Positions 8,510-16,645 of a DNA stretch of 49,844 nucleotides are shown piece after piece. Under the pieces are notes generated by a model. It did no database searches and was not told the origin of the DNA. It saw nothing but the letters and a program-made list of their open reading frames with translations. This DNA comes from Bradyrhizobium acaciae (GTDB lineage: Bacteria; Pseudomonadota; Alphaproteobacteria; Rhizobiales; Xanthobacteraceae), in contig NZ_JACMYK010000045.1 in the NCBI RefSeq assembly GCF_020889785.1, forward strand, positions 1-49,844, given 5' to 3'. A program made the position numbers and the translations under genes. Each line of letters opens with the position of its first letter. Position 1 is the stretch's first letter.

Positions 8510-8908
8510 CCTGTTCCCTCCAGATATGGGCGCTTTGGCGCGCTCTTTATCTTCGCTTCGATCTTGTTTCGATCTTATACGGGCTGCCGAAGGGAGACCA
8601 TCCGACTATTGGTGCCGACGTTCCGGAGCATCGCTCGCCCCCGATCGCCTGCATCATGCGCGGTAACGCCGCACCCCGTCTGCATGCCCGGCCTCGCGTC
8701 ATCCGCCTCAGCGCTCCATGAAGGCGCAGCGCGGCGTTTCGCGAGGTGGCTCTGAATACGAGAAAGCGATAGGTTGAATTGTCATGTGCCCGACAATTGG
8801 TCAGGAATTTTCGCTGGCATTCCAGGAGGCGGGCTCCTGGCTTTGCGCACGGCATTGCTGCGGTGCAATATCGTGTCCGTGTCTTTGGGGTGGGATGCCG
8901 TCGCCAGA
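8510..8908. promoter_or_regulatory. Divergent control region between livG and the Crp/Fnr gene
   Basis: This 399-bp gap separates two divergent genes and should hold both promoters. Two features stand out: a direct repeat TTCGATCTT at 8557-8565 and 8568-8574/5, 11 bp apart (one helical turn), on the livG side; and an inverted repeat AATTGTC-8-GACAATT at 8777-8798 on the regulator side. No credible small gene was seen. Confidence 0.5.
8777..8798. promoter_or_regulatory. Crp/Fnr-length dyad operator candidate
   Basis: Perfect 7-bp arms AATTGTC and GACAATT are separated by 8 bp. The total of 22 bp is the length of a Crp-family operator. It lies about 110 bp before the start of the Crp/Fnr-type gene, so autoregulation is a reasonable guess. 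Confidence 0.4.
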
Positions 8909-9583
8909 ATGATCGCTGCTGATTACCTCAAGCGCATCGCGGCCTGGTCGCGCGAACTGAGCGAGCAAGAAATCGAAATCGCGCGCGCCGGCATTTCCGA
9001 GAAATCTTATCGCGCCAACGAATTCATCTTCATGCGCGGCGACAATTTCCAGTACTGGACCGGCATCGTCACCGGGCTGGCGCGGATGGGTATCGTGTCG
9101 CGCGGCGGCAAGGCGGCGAGCTTCGCGGGCCTCACTGCCGGCGCGTGGTTCGGCGAGGGGACCGTGCTCAAGAACGAACTGCGGCGTTACGACGTGGTCG
9201 CGCTGCGCGACACGCGGCTGGCGATGATGGATCGCCGGACGTTCGTGTGGCTGTTCGAGAACAGCGTCGGCTTCAACCGCTTCCTGGTGGGACAGCTCAA
9301 CGAGCGGCTCGGCCAGTTCATCGCGCTGCTCGAATATGGCCGGACGCTGGATGCGACGGCGCGGCTGGCGCGCTCGATCGCCTCGCTGTTCAATCCGATT
9401 CTCTACCCCGAGCTCACCTTGCACCTTGAAATCACCCAGGAGGAGATCGGGGCGCTGTCGGGAATCTCCCGGCAGAACGCCAATCAATGCCTGAAGCGGC
9501 TCGAGCGCGAGGGGCTGCTGCGGCTCGAATATGGCGGGGTGACGATCATCGAGCTCGACCGGCTGCGCCACTACGGGGAGTAA
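8909..9583 (+). CDS. Crp/Fnr family transcriptional regulator
   Basis: A cyclic-nucleotide-binding-like beta-roll (about residues 20-120), a long dimerisation helix and a C-terminal winged HTH. The HTH region reads LEITQEEIGALSGISRQNAN followed by QCLKRLEREGLL. At the positions where E. coli Crp uses Arg-Glu-x3-Arg to read TGTGA, this protein has Arg-Gln-x3-Gln, so its site probably differs. No Fe-S cysteine cluster of the Fnr type is seen. The ATG at 8909 gives a normal 224-aa protein. The frame stays open 135 bp further upstream from a TTG, but that extension overlaps the candidate operator and has no family resemblance. It may control the divergent liv operon. Confidence 0.88.
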   Translation: MIAADYLKRIAAWSRELSEQEIEIARAGISEKSYRANEFIFMRGDNFQYWTGIVTGLARMGIVSRGGKAASFAGLTAGAWFGEGTVLKNELRRYDVVALRDTRLAMMDRRTFVWLFENSVGFNRFLVGQLNERLGQFIALLEYGRTLDATARLARSIASLFNPILYPELTLHLEITQEEIGALSGISRQNANQCLKRLEREGLLRLEYGGVTIIELDRLRHYGE

Positions 9584-9661
9584 CCGGCCCCTGGGCTGGA
9601 TTTGCCATTTTCGGACGCTCTAAAGTCCTGATTTCAAACGATTATGCCATTAGACTTGGGG

Positions 9662-9687
9662 GAGGCCGGATGCTACAGACCGGCCTC
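9662..9687. promoter_or_regulatory. Hairpin in the gmd leader
   Basis: GAGGCCGG and CCGGCCTC form an 8-bp stem around a 10-nt loop, ending 38 bp before the gmd start. It has no T-run, so it looks like a leader structure or protein site rather than a terminator. Confidence 0.3.
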
Positions 9688-9724
9688 GTCGGGATCGCGC
9701 GGTCTCGCGCTCTCTGGAGATGAT

Positions 9725-10810
9725 ATGACGGTTCAGGACTCAAAGCGGCGCGTTGCGCTGATCACCGGCGTCACCGGGCAGGATGGCGCGTATCTCGCCG
9801 AATATCTGCTTGGGCTCGGCTATACCGTGCACGGGATCAAGCGCCGGTCGTCCTCGTTCAACACCGCGCGTGTCGACCATCTCTACCAGGACCCGCATGC
9901 CGGCAACGTGCCGTTCCTGATGCACTACGGAGACATGACGGATTCGACCAATCTGATCCGGCTGGTGCAGCAGATCCGGCCGACCGAGATCTACAATCTG
10001 GCCGCCCAGAGCCACGTCCAGGTCAGTTTCGAGAGCCCGGAATACACCGCCAATGCCGATGCCATCGGCGTGCTGCGCCTTCTGGAGGCGATCCGCATCC
10101 TCGGCATGGAAAAGGAGACCCGGTTCTACCAGGCCTCGACCTCGGAGCTGTACGGGCTCGTGCAGGAGGTGCCGCAGAAGGAGACGACGCCGTTCTATCC
10201 GCGCTCGCCCTACGGCGTCGCCAAGCTCTACGGCTACTGGATCACGGTGAACTACCGCGAAGCCTATGGCATGTTCGCCAGCAACGGCATCCTGTTCAAC
10301 CATGAGAGCCCGATCCGCGGCGAGACCTTCGTCACGCGCAAGATCACGCGCGCCGTCGCCCGCATCGAGGCCGGCCTGGAGAACAAGCTCTATCTCGGCA
10401 ATCTCGATGCCAAGCGCGACTGGGGCCACGCTCGCGACTATGTCGAGGGTATGTACAGGATACTGCAGGCGGACGAGCCTGGCGACTTCGTGCTCGCGAC
10501 CGGCGAGACGCGGTCGGTCCGCGAATTCGTCGAGCTGGCATTTGCCGAGGTCGGCCGCAGCATCGAATGGCGCGGCAAGGGCGTCGAGGAGGTCGGCATC
10601 GACAAGACGTCCGGCAGCACCCTGGTGCAGATCGACCCGACCTATTTCCGGCCGACCGAGGTCGATCTTCTGATCGGTGATGCCAGCAAGGCACGCGCCA
10701 AGCTCGGCTGGGCGCCGAAGACGCCGTTCGCGCAACTGGTGAAGGAAATGGTCGCCAGCGATCTCGTCGAGGCCAGGCAGGATGCAGCCAATGGCAAGCA
10801 CGGCGTTTGA
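9725..10810 (+). CDS. gmd: GDP-mannose 4,6-dehydratase
   Basis: Converts GDP-D-mannose to GDP-4-keto-6-deoxy-D-mannose, the first step towards GDP-L-fucose and related sugars. The extended SDR NAD(P) motif GVTGQDGAYLAEYLL is near the N-terminus, followed by the Gmd hallmark IKRRSSSFNTARVDHLY, the active-site STSELYG and the Tyr-Lys pair in SPYGVAKLYGYW. The ATG at 9725 follows GGAG at suitable spacing and gives 361 aa, the expected length; the frame is open upstream but that part is not conserved-looking. It overlaps the next gene by 29 bp, so the two act as one operon for surface polysaccharide or Nod-factor sugar supply. Confidence 0.96.
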   Translation: MTVQDSKRRVALITGVTGQDGAYLAEYLLGLGYTVHGIKRRSSSFNTARVDHLYQDPHAGNVPFLMHYGDMTDSTNLIRLVQQIRPTEIYNLAAQSHVQVSFESPEYTANADAIGVLRLLEAIRILGMEKETRFYQASTSELYGLVQEVPQKETTPFYPRSPYGVAKLYGYWITVNYREAYGMFASNGILFNHESPIRGETFVTRKITRAVARIEAGLENKLYLGNLDAKRDWGHARDYVEGMYRILQADEPGDFVLATGETRSVREFVELAFAEVGRSIEWRGKGVEEVGIDKTSGSTLVQIDPTYFRPTEVDLLIGDASKARAKLGWAPKTPFAQLVKEMVASDLVEARQDAANGKHGV

Positions 10811-11747
10811 ACTGAAGGACAGGACGGTTTTCGTTGCCGGCCATCGCGGCATGGTCGGCTCGGCGCTGATGCGCCGGTTGGCGCGCGAACAGGCTAATCT
10901 GCTGACGGTGTCGCGCAGCGAGGTCGACCTGCGCGACCAGGCCGCGGTCAACGCCTGGTTTGCCGCGAAGCGGCCGCAGGCCGTGTTCCTCGCTGCGGCC
11001 AAGGTCGGCGGCATCATCGCCAACAACACGCTGCGGGCGGAATTCCTCTACGACAATCTGGCGATCTCGACCAATGTGATCCAGGCGGCGCACGCCAATG
11101 GTTGCGAGAAGCTGATGTTCTTCGGCTCGTCCTGCATCTATCCGCGCCTGGCGCCGCAGCCGCTGCGCGAGGATTCGATGCTGACCGGCCCGCTGGAGCC
11201 GACCAACGAGCCCTATGCCCTCGCCAAGATCGCCGGCATCAAGATGGCCGAGGCCTATCGCAGCCAGTACGGCGCCGATTTCATCAGCGTGATGCCGACC
11301 AATCTTTATGGTCCCGGCGACAATTATCACCCTGAGTACAGCCACGTCGTCGCCGCGTTGATCCGCCGCTTCCACGAGGCCAAGCTCTCGGGGGCAGGCA
11401 ACGTGGTGGTGTGGGGCACCGGCACGCCGCGCCGCGAATTCCTCTATGTCGACGATCTCGCCGACGCCTGCATTCATCTGATGAAGACCTATTCGTCGTC
11501 CGAATTGGTCAACATCGGTACCGGTGAGGATATCACCATCGCCGAATTCGCCCGCGTCGTTGCGGCCACGGTCGGTTATCGCGGTGAGATCAGCTTCGAC
11601 CCCTCGCGCCCGGACGGCACGCCGCGCAAGCTGCTCGACGTCGGCCGGCTGGCCAAGCTCGGCTGGCGCGCAACCACCTCGCTCGAGGATGGCATCAAGC
11701 TCGCATACCAAGCCTATCTGAGCGAGACCAAGCAGGCGGCAGAGTAG
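10782..11747 (+). CDS. fcl: GDP-L-fucose synthase (GDP-4-keto-6-deoxymannose epimerase/reductase)
   Basis: NADPH-dependent epimerase/reductase that completes GDP-L-fucose synthesis from the Gmd product. The Rossmann motif GHRGMVGSA, the SSCIYPRLAPQP loop and the catalytic Tyr-x3-Lys in YALAKIAGIKMAE are intact, and MPTNLYGPGDNYHPEYSHVV is diagnostic of the family. Its 321 aa are normal. Two ATGs nine bases apart (10782 and 10791) are both possible starts. A dispersed palindrome follows at 11765-11848 in the convergent gap to the HemD-like gene. Confidence 0.95.
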   Translation: MQPMASTAFELKDRTVFVAGHRGMVGSALMRRLAREQANLLTVSRSEVDLRDQAAVNAWFAAKRPQAVFLAAAKVGGIIANNTLRAEFLYDNLAISTNVIQAAHANGCEKLMFFGSSCIYPRLAPQPLREDSMLTGPLEPTNEPYALAKIAGIKMAEAYRSQYGADFISVMPTNLYGPGDNYHPEYSHVVAALIRRFHEAKLSGAGNVVVWGTGTPRREFLYVDDLADACIHLMKTYSSSELVNIGTGEDITIAEFARVVAATVGYRGEISFDPSRPDGTPRKLLDVGRLAKLGWRATTSLEDGIKLAYQAYLSETKQAAE

Positions 11748-11764
11748 GGCGTAGCTCTTTCCAT

Positions 11765-11848
11765 CGTCATTGCGAGCGAAGCGAAGCAATCCATCGCACC
11801 GCGTGTGGAGACGTGGATTGCTTCGTCGCTTTGCTCCTCGCAATGACG
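11765..11848. repeat. Dispersed palindromic repeat (CGTCATTGCGAGCGAAGC type)
   Basis: Opens CGTCATTGCGAGCGAAGC and closes GCTCCTCGCAATGACG; the arms also share AGCAATCCA and TGGATTGCT. It lies between two converging genes and is a sister copy of 20286-20369. It could fold as a bidirectional 3' end structure. Confidence 0.85.
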
Positions 11849-11858
11849 GCTATCGCGG

Positions 11859-12698
11859 CTACTTGGCCGCGCGCGGCGGCGCCTTCGACAGTGCTGTCGC
11901 CATCGCCGAGATCAGCGGCTTCATGAAGAACGCGTCATTCGCCGGATAAATGTCGGTGGGCAGGCCATAGGTTTTCAACTCGTCCGACACCACGGGCCCG
12001 ACGGAAGCGATCGGCGTCTGCTTCAGGCCCTCGCGCAATTGCGCCTCGCACCGATGCGCCTGTGCCACCTCGAGCAGACGACGAACCTGACCCGAACTGG
12101 TGAGCGCGACCGCGTCGATGCGGCCTTGCGCCATCTCCTCGATCGCGGTGACGATGTTGGTGTCGGCGGCCTGCGCGTCATAGACATAGGGCAGCACCGT
12201 ATCGACCTCGGCGCCCTGCGCCTCGATCGCGCCGATCAGCGCGGCGTGATCCTTGTCCGGATAGAGCTGCAGCCCGAGCCGATGGCCCTTCAGGTCGAGC
12301 TTCGACAGCATCTCGGCGACGCCTTCCGAGGTCGGCTTTTCGGTCGTCATTTGCGGCTCGAGGCCGATCTCGCGCAGCGCACGGCCGGGCTTGGGACCGC
12401 GGGCGAATTTACGCGCCTTGCCGACGCTGCCGACAAACTCCGCCTCGACCCCGATCCGCCGCGCCACCTTCATCAGCCGGCGCAGGCCTTCACCCGTCAT
12501 CAGCACGAGGTCGTCGAGCGGCCGTTCGATGGCGCGGTGAATCCAGGCCTCGATCGGCGCCGGATCCGGCGCATCATGGATGGTGAACATCGGGCATTGC
12601 AGCACCTCGGCGCCCTGCTCGGCGAGCAGACGGGAAAACTGCGCTTCCTCGCGCGTTTCGAGGATCAGGATGCGATAGCCGTTCAACCGGTCAGCCAT
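11859..12698 (-). CDS. HemD-like uroporphyrinogen-III synthase family protein
   Basis: A 279-aa soluble protein with the bilobed HemD pattern: an N-terminal ILILETREEAQFSRLLAEQG strand-helix, the lobe linker near TEKPTSEGVAEML, and TSSGQVRRLLEVA plus PIASVGPVVSDELKTYGL in the second half, the best conserved part of the family. True HemD cyclises hydroxymethylbilane to uroporphyrinogen III in haem synthesis. Here there is no hemC or other haem gene nearby, and the domain is also used by HemD-like regulators and paralogues, so the enzymatic role is unproven. It is divergent from purU. Confidence 0.8.
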   Translation of the reverse strand: MADRLNGYRILILETREEAQFSRLLAEQGAEVLQCPMFTIHDAPDPAPIEAWIHRAIERPLDDLVLMTGEGLRRLMKVARRIGVEAEFVGSVGKARKFARGPKPGRALREIGLEPQMTTEKPTSEGVAEMLSKLDLKGHRLGLQLYPDKDHAALIGAIEAQGAEVDTVLPYVYDAQAADTNIVTAIEEMAQGRIDAVALTSSGQVRRLLEVAQAHRCEAQLREGLKQTPIASVGPVVSDELKTYGLPTDIYPANDAFFMKPLISAMATALSKAPPRAAK

Positions 12699-12833
12699 GG
12701 TGGTCCTTAATTCATATTGCCGTCATTTGTTCGATTTGAACCCTCCGGCGGGATTGGCGCAAGGCCGCCTGCGGTGTAGACGAGGGCCGAAAATGACAGT
12801 TCCACGCATCTGCTCAAGCTTTGGTCAATTGGC

Positions 12834-13697
12834 ATGCCCGACCATCAATTCGTTCTGACCCTGTCCTGTCCCGATCGGCCGGGAATCGTCTCCGCCGTCT
12901 CGACCTTCCTCGCGCATAACGGCCAGAACATTCTGGACGCCCAGCAATTCAATGATGTCGAGACCGGCAAGTTCTTCATGCGCGTGGTGTTCACCGCGGC
13001 CGACCTCGCGGTCGGGCTGCCCGCGCTGCAGACCGGGTTTGCCGCGATCGCCGAGCGCTTCGGCATGGAATGGCAGATGCGCGATCGCGCCAGCCTCCGC
13101 CGGGTGATGCTGCTGGTGTCGAAGTCCGATCACTGCCTGGTCGACATCCTCTATCGCTGGCGCACCGGCGAGCTCGAGATGATCCCGACCGCGATCGTTT
13201 CCAACCATCCGCGCGAGACCTATAGCTCGCTCGATTTCGGTGACATCCCGTTCCATCATCTGCCGGTCACGAAGGAGACCAAGCGGCAGCAGGAAGACGC
13301 GGTGTGGAAGCTGGCACAGGACACAAAGACCGACCTCGTCGTGCTGGCCCGCTACATGCAGATCCTGTCGGACGAGATGTCGGTGCGGCTGTCCGGCCGC
13401 TGCATCAACATCCATCATTCCTTCCTGCCGGGCTTCAAGGGCGCCAAGCCCTATCACCAGGCGCACGAGCGCGGCGTCAAGCTGATCGGCGCCACCGCGC
13501 ATTACGTCACCAGCGATCTCGATGAAGGACCGATCATCGACCAGGACGTCGAGCGCATCAGCCATCGCGATACGCCCGACGATCTCGTGCGCAAGGGCCG
13601 CGATATCGAGCGTCGCGTATTGGCGCGCGCGATCCGCTACCATCTCGCCGACCGTGTCATCCTCAACGGGCGCAAGACCGTGGTGTTCGTGGACTGA
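12834..13697 (+). CDS. purU: Formyltetrahydrofolate deformylase
   Basis: Hydrolyses 10-formyl-THF to formate and THF, balancing the one-carbon pool. An ACT domain occupies about residues 5-80 (FVLTLSCPDRPGIVSAVSTF at the start). The formyltransferase-type catalytic domain follows, with the Asn-His pair in INIHHSFLPGF and the catalytic Asp in HYVTSDLDEGPII. Its 287 aa are typical. The ATG at 12834 begins directly with the ACT domain; no strong ribosome-binding site is visible. One-carbon metabolism links it loosely to the metK/ahcY genes further on. Confidence 0.95.
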   Translation: MPDHQFVLTLSCPDRPGIVSAVSTFLAHNGQNILDAQQFNDVETGKFFMRVVFTAADLAVGLPALQTGFAAIAERFGMEWQMRDRASLRRVMLLVSKSDHCLVDILYRWRTGELEMIPTAIVSNHPRETYSSLDFGDIPFHHLPVTKETKRQQEDAVWKLAQDTKTDLVVLARYMQILSDEMSVRLSGRCINIHHSFLPGFKGAKPYHQAHERGVKLIGATAHYVTSDLDEGPIIDQDVERISHRDTPDDLVRKGRDIERRVLARAIRYHLADRVILNGRKTVVFVD

Positions 13698-13755
13698 TCC
13701 GCAGGTATTTGCGTCCGGCACAACACGACGCGAACTCTGCGCGCGGGTCCAACGC

Positions 13756-14034
13756 TCAGTGGGCAGCGTTCTGCGCCGGTGTCGCCGGCTTGCCGTCGTC
13801 ACCACGCTCCGCCGCAGGCATCAAACGCTTGCGTTCCCGCTCCTGCATGAACTTGTCGTATTCGGGAGTACCCGCCCGCGGCGGCGCGTCTGCGGGCAGG
13901 CCGCCGGCCCAGGCTGGAATGGTGTCGGCCATCCCGGCCGAGAGCTTCTGGTTCACGGAACTGCATCCCCCGAGCGCGCAGGCTGCGAGCGCGAGGGCAG
14001 TCAGGACAGGGATGGGGCGCGGGAAGATCGGCAT
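13756..14034 (-). CDS. Small lipoprotein, function unknown
   Basis: Starting at the ATG at 14034 gives 92 residues that begin with a basic n-region, a hydrophobic stretch and the lipobox ALGGC, followed by SSVNQKLSAGMADTIPAWAGGLP. This is a convincing type II signal peptide with a predicted lipid-modified Cys at about residue 25. The rest is short, Pro- and Ala-rich and carries a charged YDKFMQERERKR segment. Longer starts (to 14118 and beyond) exist, but they would bury the signal peptide. The protein is presumably tethered in the periplasm. It has no recognised domain. Confidence 0.65.
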   Translation of the reverse strand: MPIFPRPIPVLTALALAACALGGCSSVNQKLSAGMADTIPAWAGGLPADAPPRAGTPEYDKFMQERERKRLMPAAERGDDGKPATPAQNAAH

Positions 14035-14393
14035 GGGAAACAGGATACAGCCCTGGTCTTTATGGATGATGATCGCGGGCGCGACCGTTCGGCTGCAATT
14101 GTGCTTGTTTGTTGACATCGCAGCTTCATTTGTACGGTCGTACAAATGAATCGAGCGCCGCCGAGGCCAGAGCGTACGGCTGGGGACGTTGAGTTTCGGG
14201 GGACAAATCTGGTATCGTGATACTGGTTGCCGTTGCAACGATCCGACGGCGGCGCGCGACACACGTCCATCGTCCGATTGACAGAGGGTTCGGGGAGACG
14301 CCTTGTCGCGTTGCGGCTTCGCCGAGACATGCTTGGGTTAAGGAAGGCAAGAGCCGGGGGACTCGGCTCGATGTAAAGGTTGGAAGGGGAGGG
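14035..14393. promoter_or_regulatory. Control region of the second liv operon
   Basis: A 359-bp divergent gap. It contains a TTGACA hexamer at 14112-14117, the 26-bp palindrome at 14125-14150, a small palindrome GTATC-GT-GATAC at 14212-14223 and a second TTGACA at 14278-14283. The binding-protein leader is thus unusually long (about 250 nt from the palindrome). No convincing protein-coding gene lies inside it. Confidence 0.5.
14125..14150. promoter_or_regulatory. Perfect 12-bp-arm palindromic operator (TetR-like geometry)
   Basis: The arm TTCATTTGTACG at 14125-14136 and its exact complement CGTACAAATGAA at 14139-14150 flank a GT centre. The length and symmetry fit a TetR/AcrR-family operator. 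It starts 8 bp after TTGACA (14112-14117), so a bound dimer would cover the promoter core for the plus-strand liv operon. No regulator gene is adjacent, so the binding protein would act from elsewhere. Confidence 0.65.
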
Positions 14394-15581
14394 ATGTCGA
14401 TGTTCAATCGTCGCAAAATGTTGCTCTGGGGCGCCGCTTCGGCCGTGCTTCCGGGATTGTGCGCCAGCGTGCCGGCGCGGGCGGAAGACGCCGTCAAGAT
14501 CGGCTTGATCCTGCCGATGACCGGCGGCCAGGCGTCGACCGGCAAGCAGATCGATAATGCCATCAAGCTCTATATGCAGCAGAAGGGCGACACCGTCGCC
14601 GGCAAGAAGATCGAGATCATCCTCAAGGACGACGCCGCGGTGCCCGACAACACCAAGCGGCTCGCGCAGGAACTGATCGTCAACGACAAGGTCAACTTCA
14701 TCGCCGGATTCGGCGTGACGCCCGCAGCGCTTGCCGCGGCGCCGCTGGCAACCCAGGCCAAGATCCCGGAAGTCGTGATGGCGGCCGGCACCTCGATCAT
14801 CACCGAGCGCTCGCCCTATATCGTGCGCACCAGCTTCACGCTGGCGCAGTCCTCGACCATCATCGGCGATTGGGCGGTCAAGAACGGCATCAAGAAGGTC
14901 GCGACGCTGACCTCGGACTACGCGCCGGGCAACGATGCGCTGACCTTCTTCAAGCAGCACTTCACCGCCGGCGGCGGCGAGATCGTCGAAGAGGTCAAGG
15001 TCCCGCTCGCCAATCCCGACTTCGCGCCGTTCCTGCAGCGCATGAAGGATGCCAAGCCCGATGCAATGTTCGTGTTCGTGCCGGCGGGGCAGGGCGGTAA
15101 CTTCATGAAGCAGTATGCCGAGCGCGGGCTCGACAAGAGCGGCATCAAGGTGATCGGGCCCGGCGACGTGATGGACGACGATCTGCTCAACAACATGGGC
15201 GATGCCGCGCTCGGCGCGGTGACGGCACATCTCTATTCGGCGGCGCATCCGTCACAGATGAACAAGGATTTCGTCGCCGCCTACAAGAAGGCGTTCGGCA
15301 ACCGCCCCGGCTTCATGGCGGTCAGCGGCTATGACGGCATCCATCTGATCTACGAGGCGCTGAAGAAGACGGGCGGCGCGACCGATGGCGACAAGCTGAT
15401 CGAGGCGATGAAGGGCATGAAGTGGGAGAGCCCGCGCGGCCCGATCTCGATCGATCCGGAAACCCGTGACATCGTCCAGAACATCTACATCCGCAAGGTC
15501 GAGAAGGTCGATGGCGAGCTCTACAATGTCGAGTTCGCGACCTTCGAGGCCGTCAAGGATTCCGGCAAGACCAAGAAGTGA
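14394..15581 (+). CDS. Liv-type ABC transporter substrate-binding protein
   Basis: Periplasmic binding protein for the second HAAT importer. A basic, Tat/Sec-like leader (FNRRKMLLWGAASAVLPG, cleavage after about ARA) precedes VKIGLILPMTGGQASTGKQI, the family's first ligand-lobe motif. It is about 395 aa. Two starts compete: ATG 14394 and ATG 14400. AGGGGAGGG ends right at 14393, so 14400 has the better spacing for that site, while GGAAGG further upstream suits 14394. It heads livK-livH-livM-livG-livF-metE-like on the plus strand, although a palindromic repeat separates it from livH. Confidence 0.92.
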   Translation: MSMFNRRKMLLWGAASAVLPGLCASVPARAEDAVKIGLILPMTGGQASTGKQIDNAIKLYMQQKGDTVAGKKIEIILKDDAAVPDNTKRLAQELIVNDKVNFIAGFGVTPAALAAAPLATQAKIPEVVMAAGTSIITERSPYIVRTSFTLAQSSTIIGDWAVKNGIKKVATLTSDYAPGNDALTFFKQHFTAGGGEIVEEVKVPLANPDFAPFLQRMKDAKPDAMFVFVPAGQGGNFMKQYAERGLDKSGIKVIGPGDVMDDDLLNNMGDAALGAVTAHLYSAAHPSQMNKDFVAAYKKAFGNRPGFMAVSGYDGIHLIYEALKKTGGATDGDKLIEAMKGMKWESPRGPISIDPETRDIVQNIYIRKVEKVDGELYNVEFATFEAVKDSGKTKK

Positions 15582-15626
15582 CGCGCAAAAGCGCGTCGTC
15601 CCGGGGCGTGCGCTCCGGCCTCACCA

Positions 15627-15715
15627 CGTCATGCCCGGCCTTGTGCCGGGCATCCACGTCTTTATTTCCGGCGAGCAGGAAGACGTGGATGGCCGGGACA
15701 AGCCCGGCCATGACG
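15627..15715. repeat. Dispersed palindromic repeat inside the second liv operon
   Basis: Opens CGTCATGCCCGGCC and closes GGCCATGACG. The inner parts GCCCGGCCTTGTGCCGGGC and GGCCGGGACAAGCCCGGCC are hairpins, and ATCCACGTCTT pairs with AGACGTGGAT. It separates the binding-protein gene from the permeases, a position where such structures often stabilise the upstream message. Confidence 0.8.
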
Positions 15716-15768
15716 ATGAATTGATCGAGATGTAGTTCTTGTTGCGTCCTCAAGGCTGAGCTGACCCG

Positions 15769-16638
15769 ATGGCCTCTATCCTCACCAACCTGTTCGACGG
15801 CGTCGCCTACGGCATGCTGCTGTTCGTGCTCGCCTGCGGGCTTGCGGTGACGCTCGGGCTGATGAACTTCGTCAATCTCGCGCACGGCGCCTTCGCGATG
15901 GCCGGCGGCTATATCTGCGCCGTGCTGGTCAACAACTCCGGCTGGCCGTTCTTCGCCGCGCTGCCGCTCGCCTTTGTCGGCAGCGCCCTGATCGGTATTG
16001 CGCTGGAGCGCACGCTGTATCGCCACCTCTATAGCCGCAGCCATCTCGATCAGGTGCTGTTCTCGATAGGGTTGGTGTTCATGTCGGTGGCGGCGGTCGA
16101 CTACATCATGGGATCGTCTCGGGTCTTCATCAAGCTGCCGGCAGCGCTGGAGGGGCAGATCGACCTGTTCGGCGTCGGCATCGGGCGTTACCGGCTGATG
16201 ATCGTCGTGATCTGCGGCCTGCTGACGCTGGCGCTGCAACTGATCCTGGCGAAGACGCGGTTCGGCAGCCGCCTGCGCGCCGCCGTGGACGATCCGCGCG
16301 CGGCGAGCGGGCTCGGCATCAACGTGCCGCAGGTGTTCGCCTTCACCTTTGCCTTCGGCTGCGGTCTCGCCGGTCTCGGCGGTGCGCTGAGTGCAGAGAT
16401 CCTCGGGCTCGATCCGTATTTTCCGCTGAAGTTCATGATCTACTTCCTGATCGTGGTCACCGTCGGCGGCTCGTCCTCGATCACCGGCCCGTTCCTCGCA
16501 TCGCTGCTGCTCGGCATCGCCGACGTCGCCGGTAAATATTACGTACCGAAGGTCGGCCCCTTCGTGATCTACACAGTCATGATCGTGATCCTGCTCTGGC
16601 GCCCGAACGGCCTGTTCGGCCGCACCGCGGCACGGTGA
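15769..16638 (+). CDS. livH: Liv-type ABC transporter permease LivH
   Basis: Inner-membrane permease, 289 aa. The N-terminal helix region MLLFVLACGLAVTLGLMNFV leads into NLAHGAFAMAGGY, the LivH counterpart of the NFAQGE motif. The cytoplasmic coupling loop is VVTVGGSSSITGPFLASLLLG. It ends 7 bp before livM. It is clearly diverged from LivH at 4334-5227, so the two systems are not a recent duplication. Confidence 0.94.
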   Translation: MASILTNLFDGVAYGMLLFVLACGLAVTLGLMNFVNLAHGAFAMAGGYICAVLVNNSGWPFFAALPLAFVGSALIGIALERTLYRHLYSRSHLDQVLFSIGLVFMSVAAVDYIMGSSRVFIKLPAALEGQIDLFGVGIGRYRLMIVVICGLLTLALQLILAKTRFGSRLRAAVDDPRAASGLGINVPQVFAFTFAFGCGLAGLGGALSAEILGLDPYFPLKFMIYFLIVVTVGGSSSITGPFLASLLLGIADVAGKYYVPKVGPFVIYTVMIVILLWRPNGLFGRTAAR

Positions 16639-16645
16639 GGCCGCT

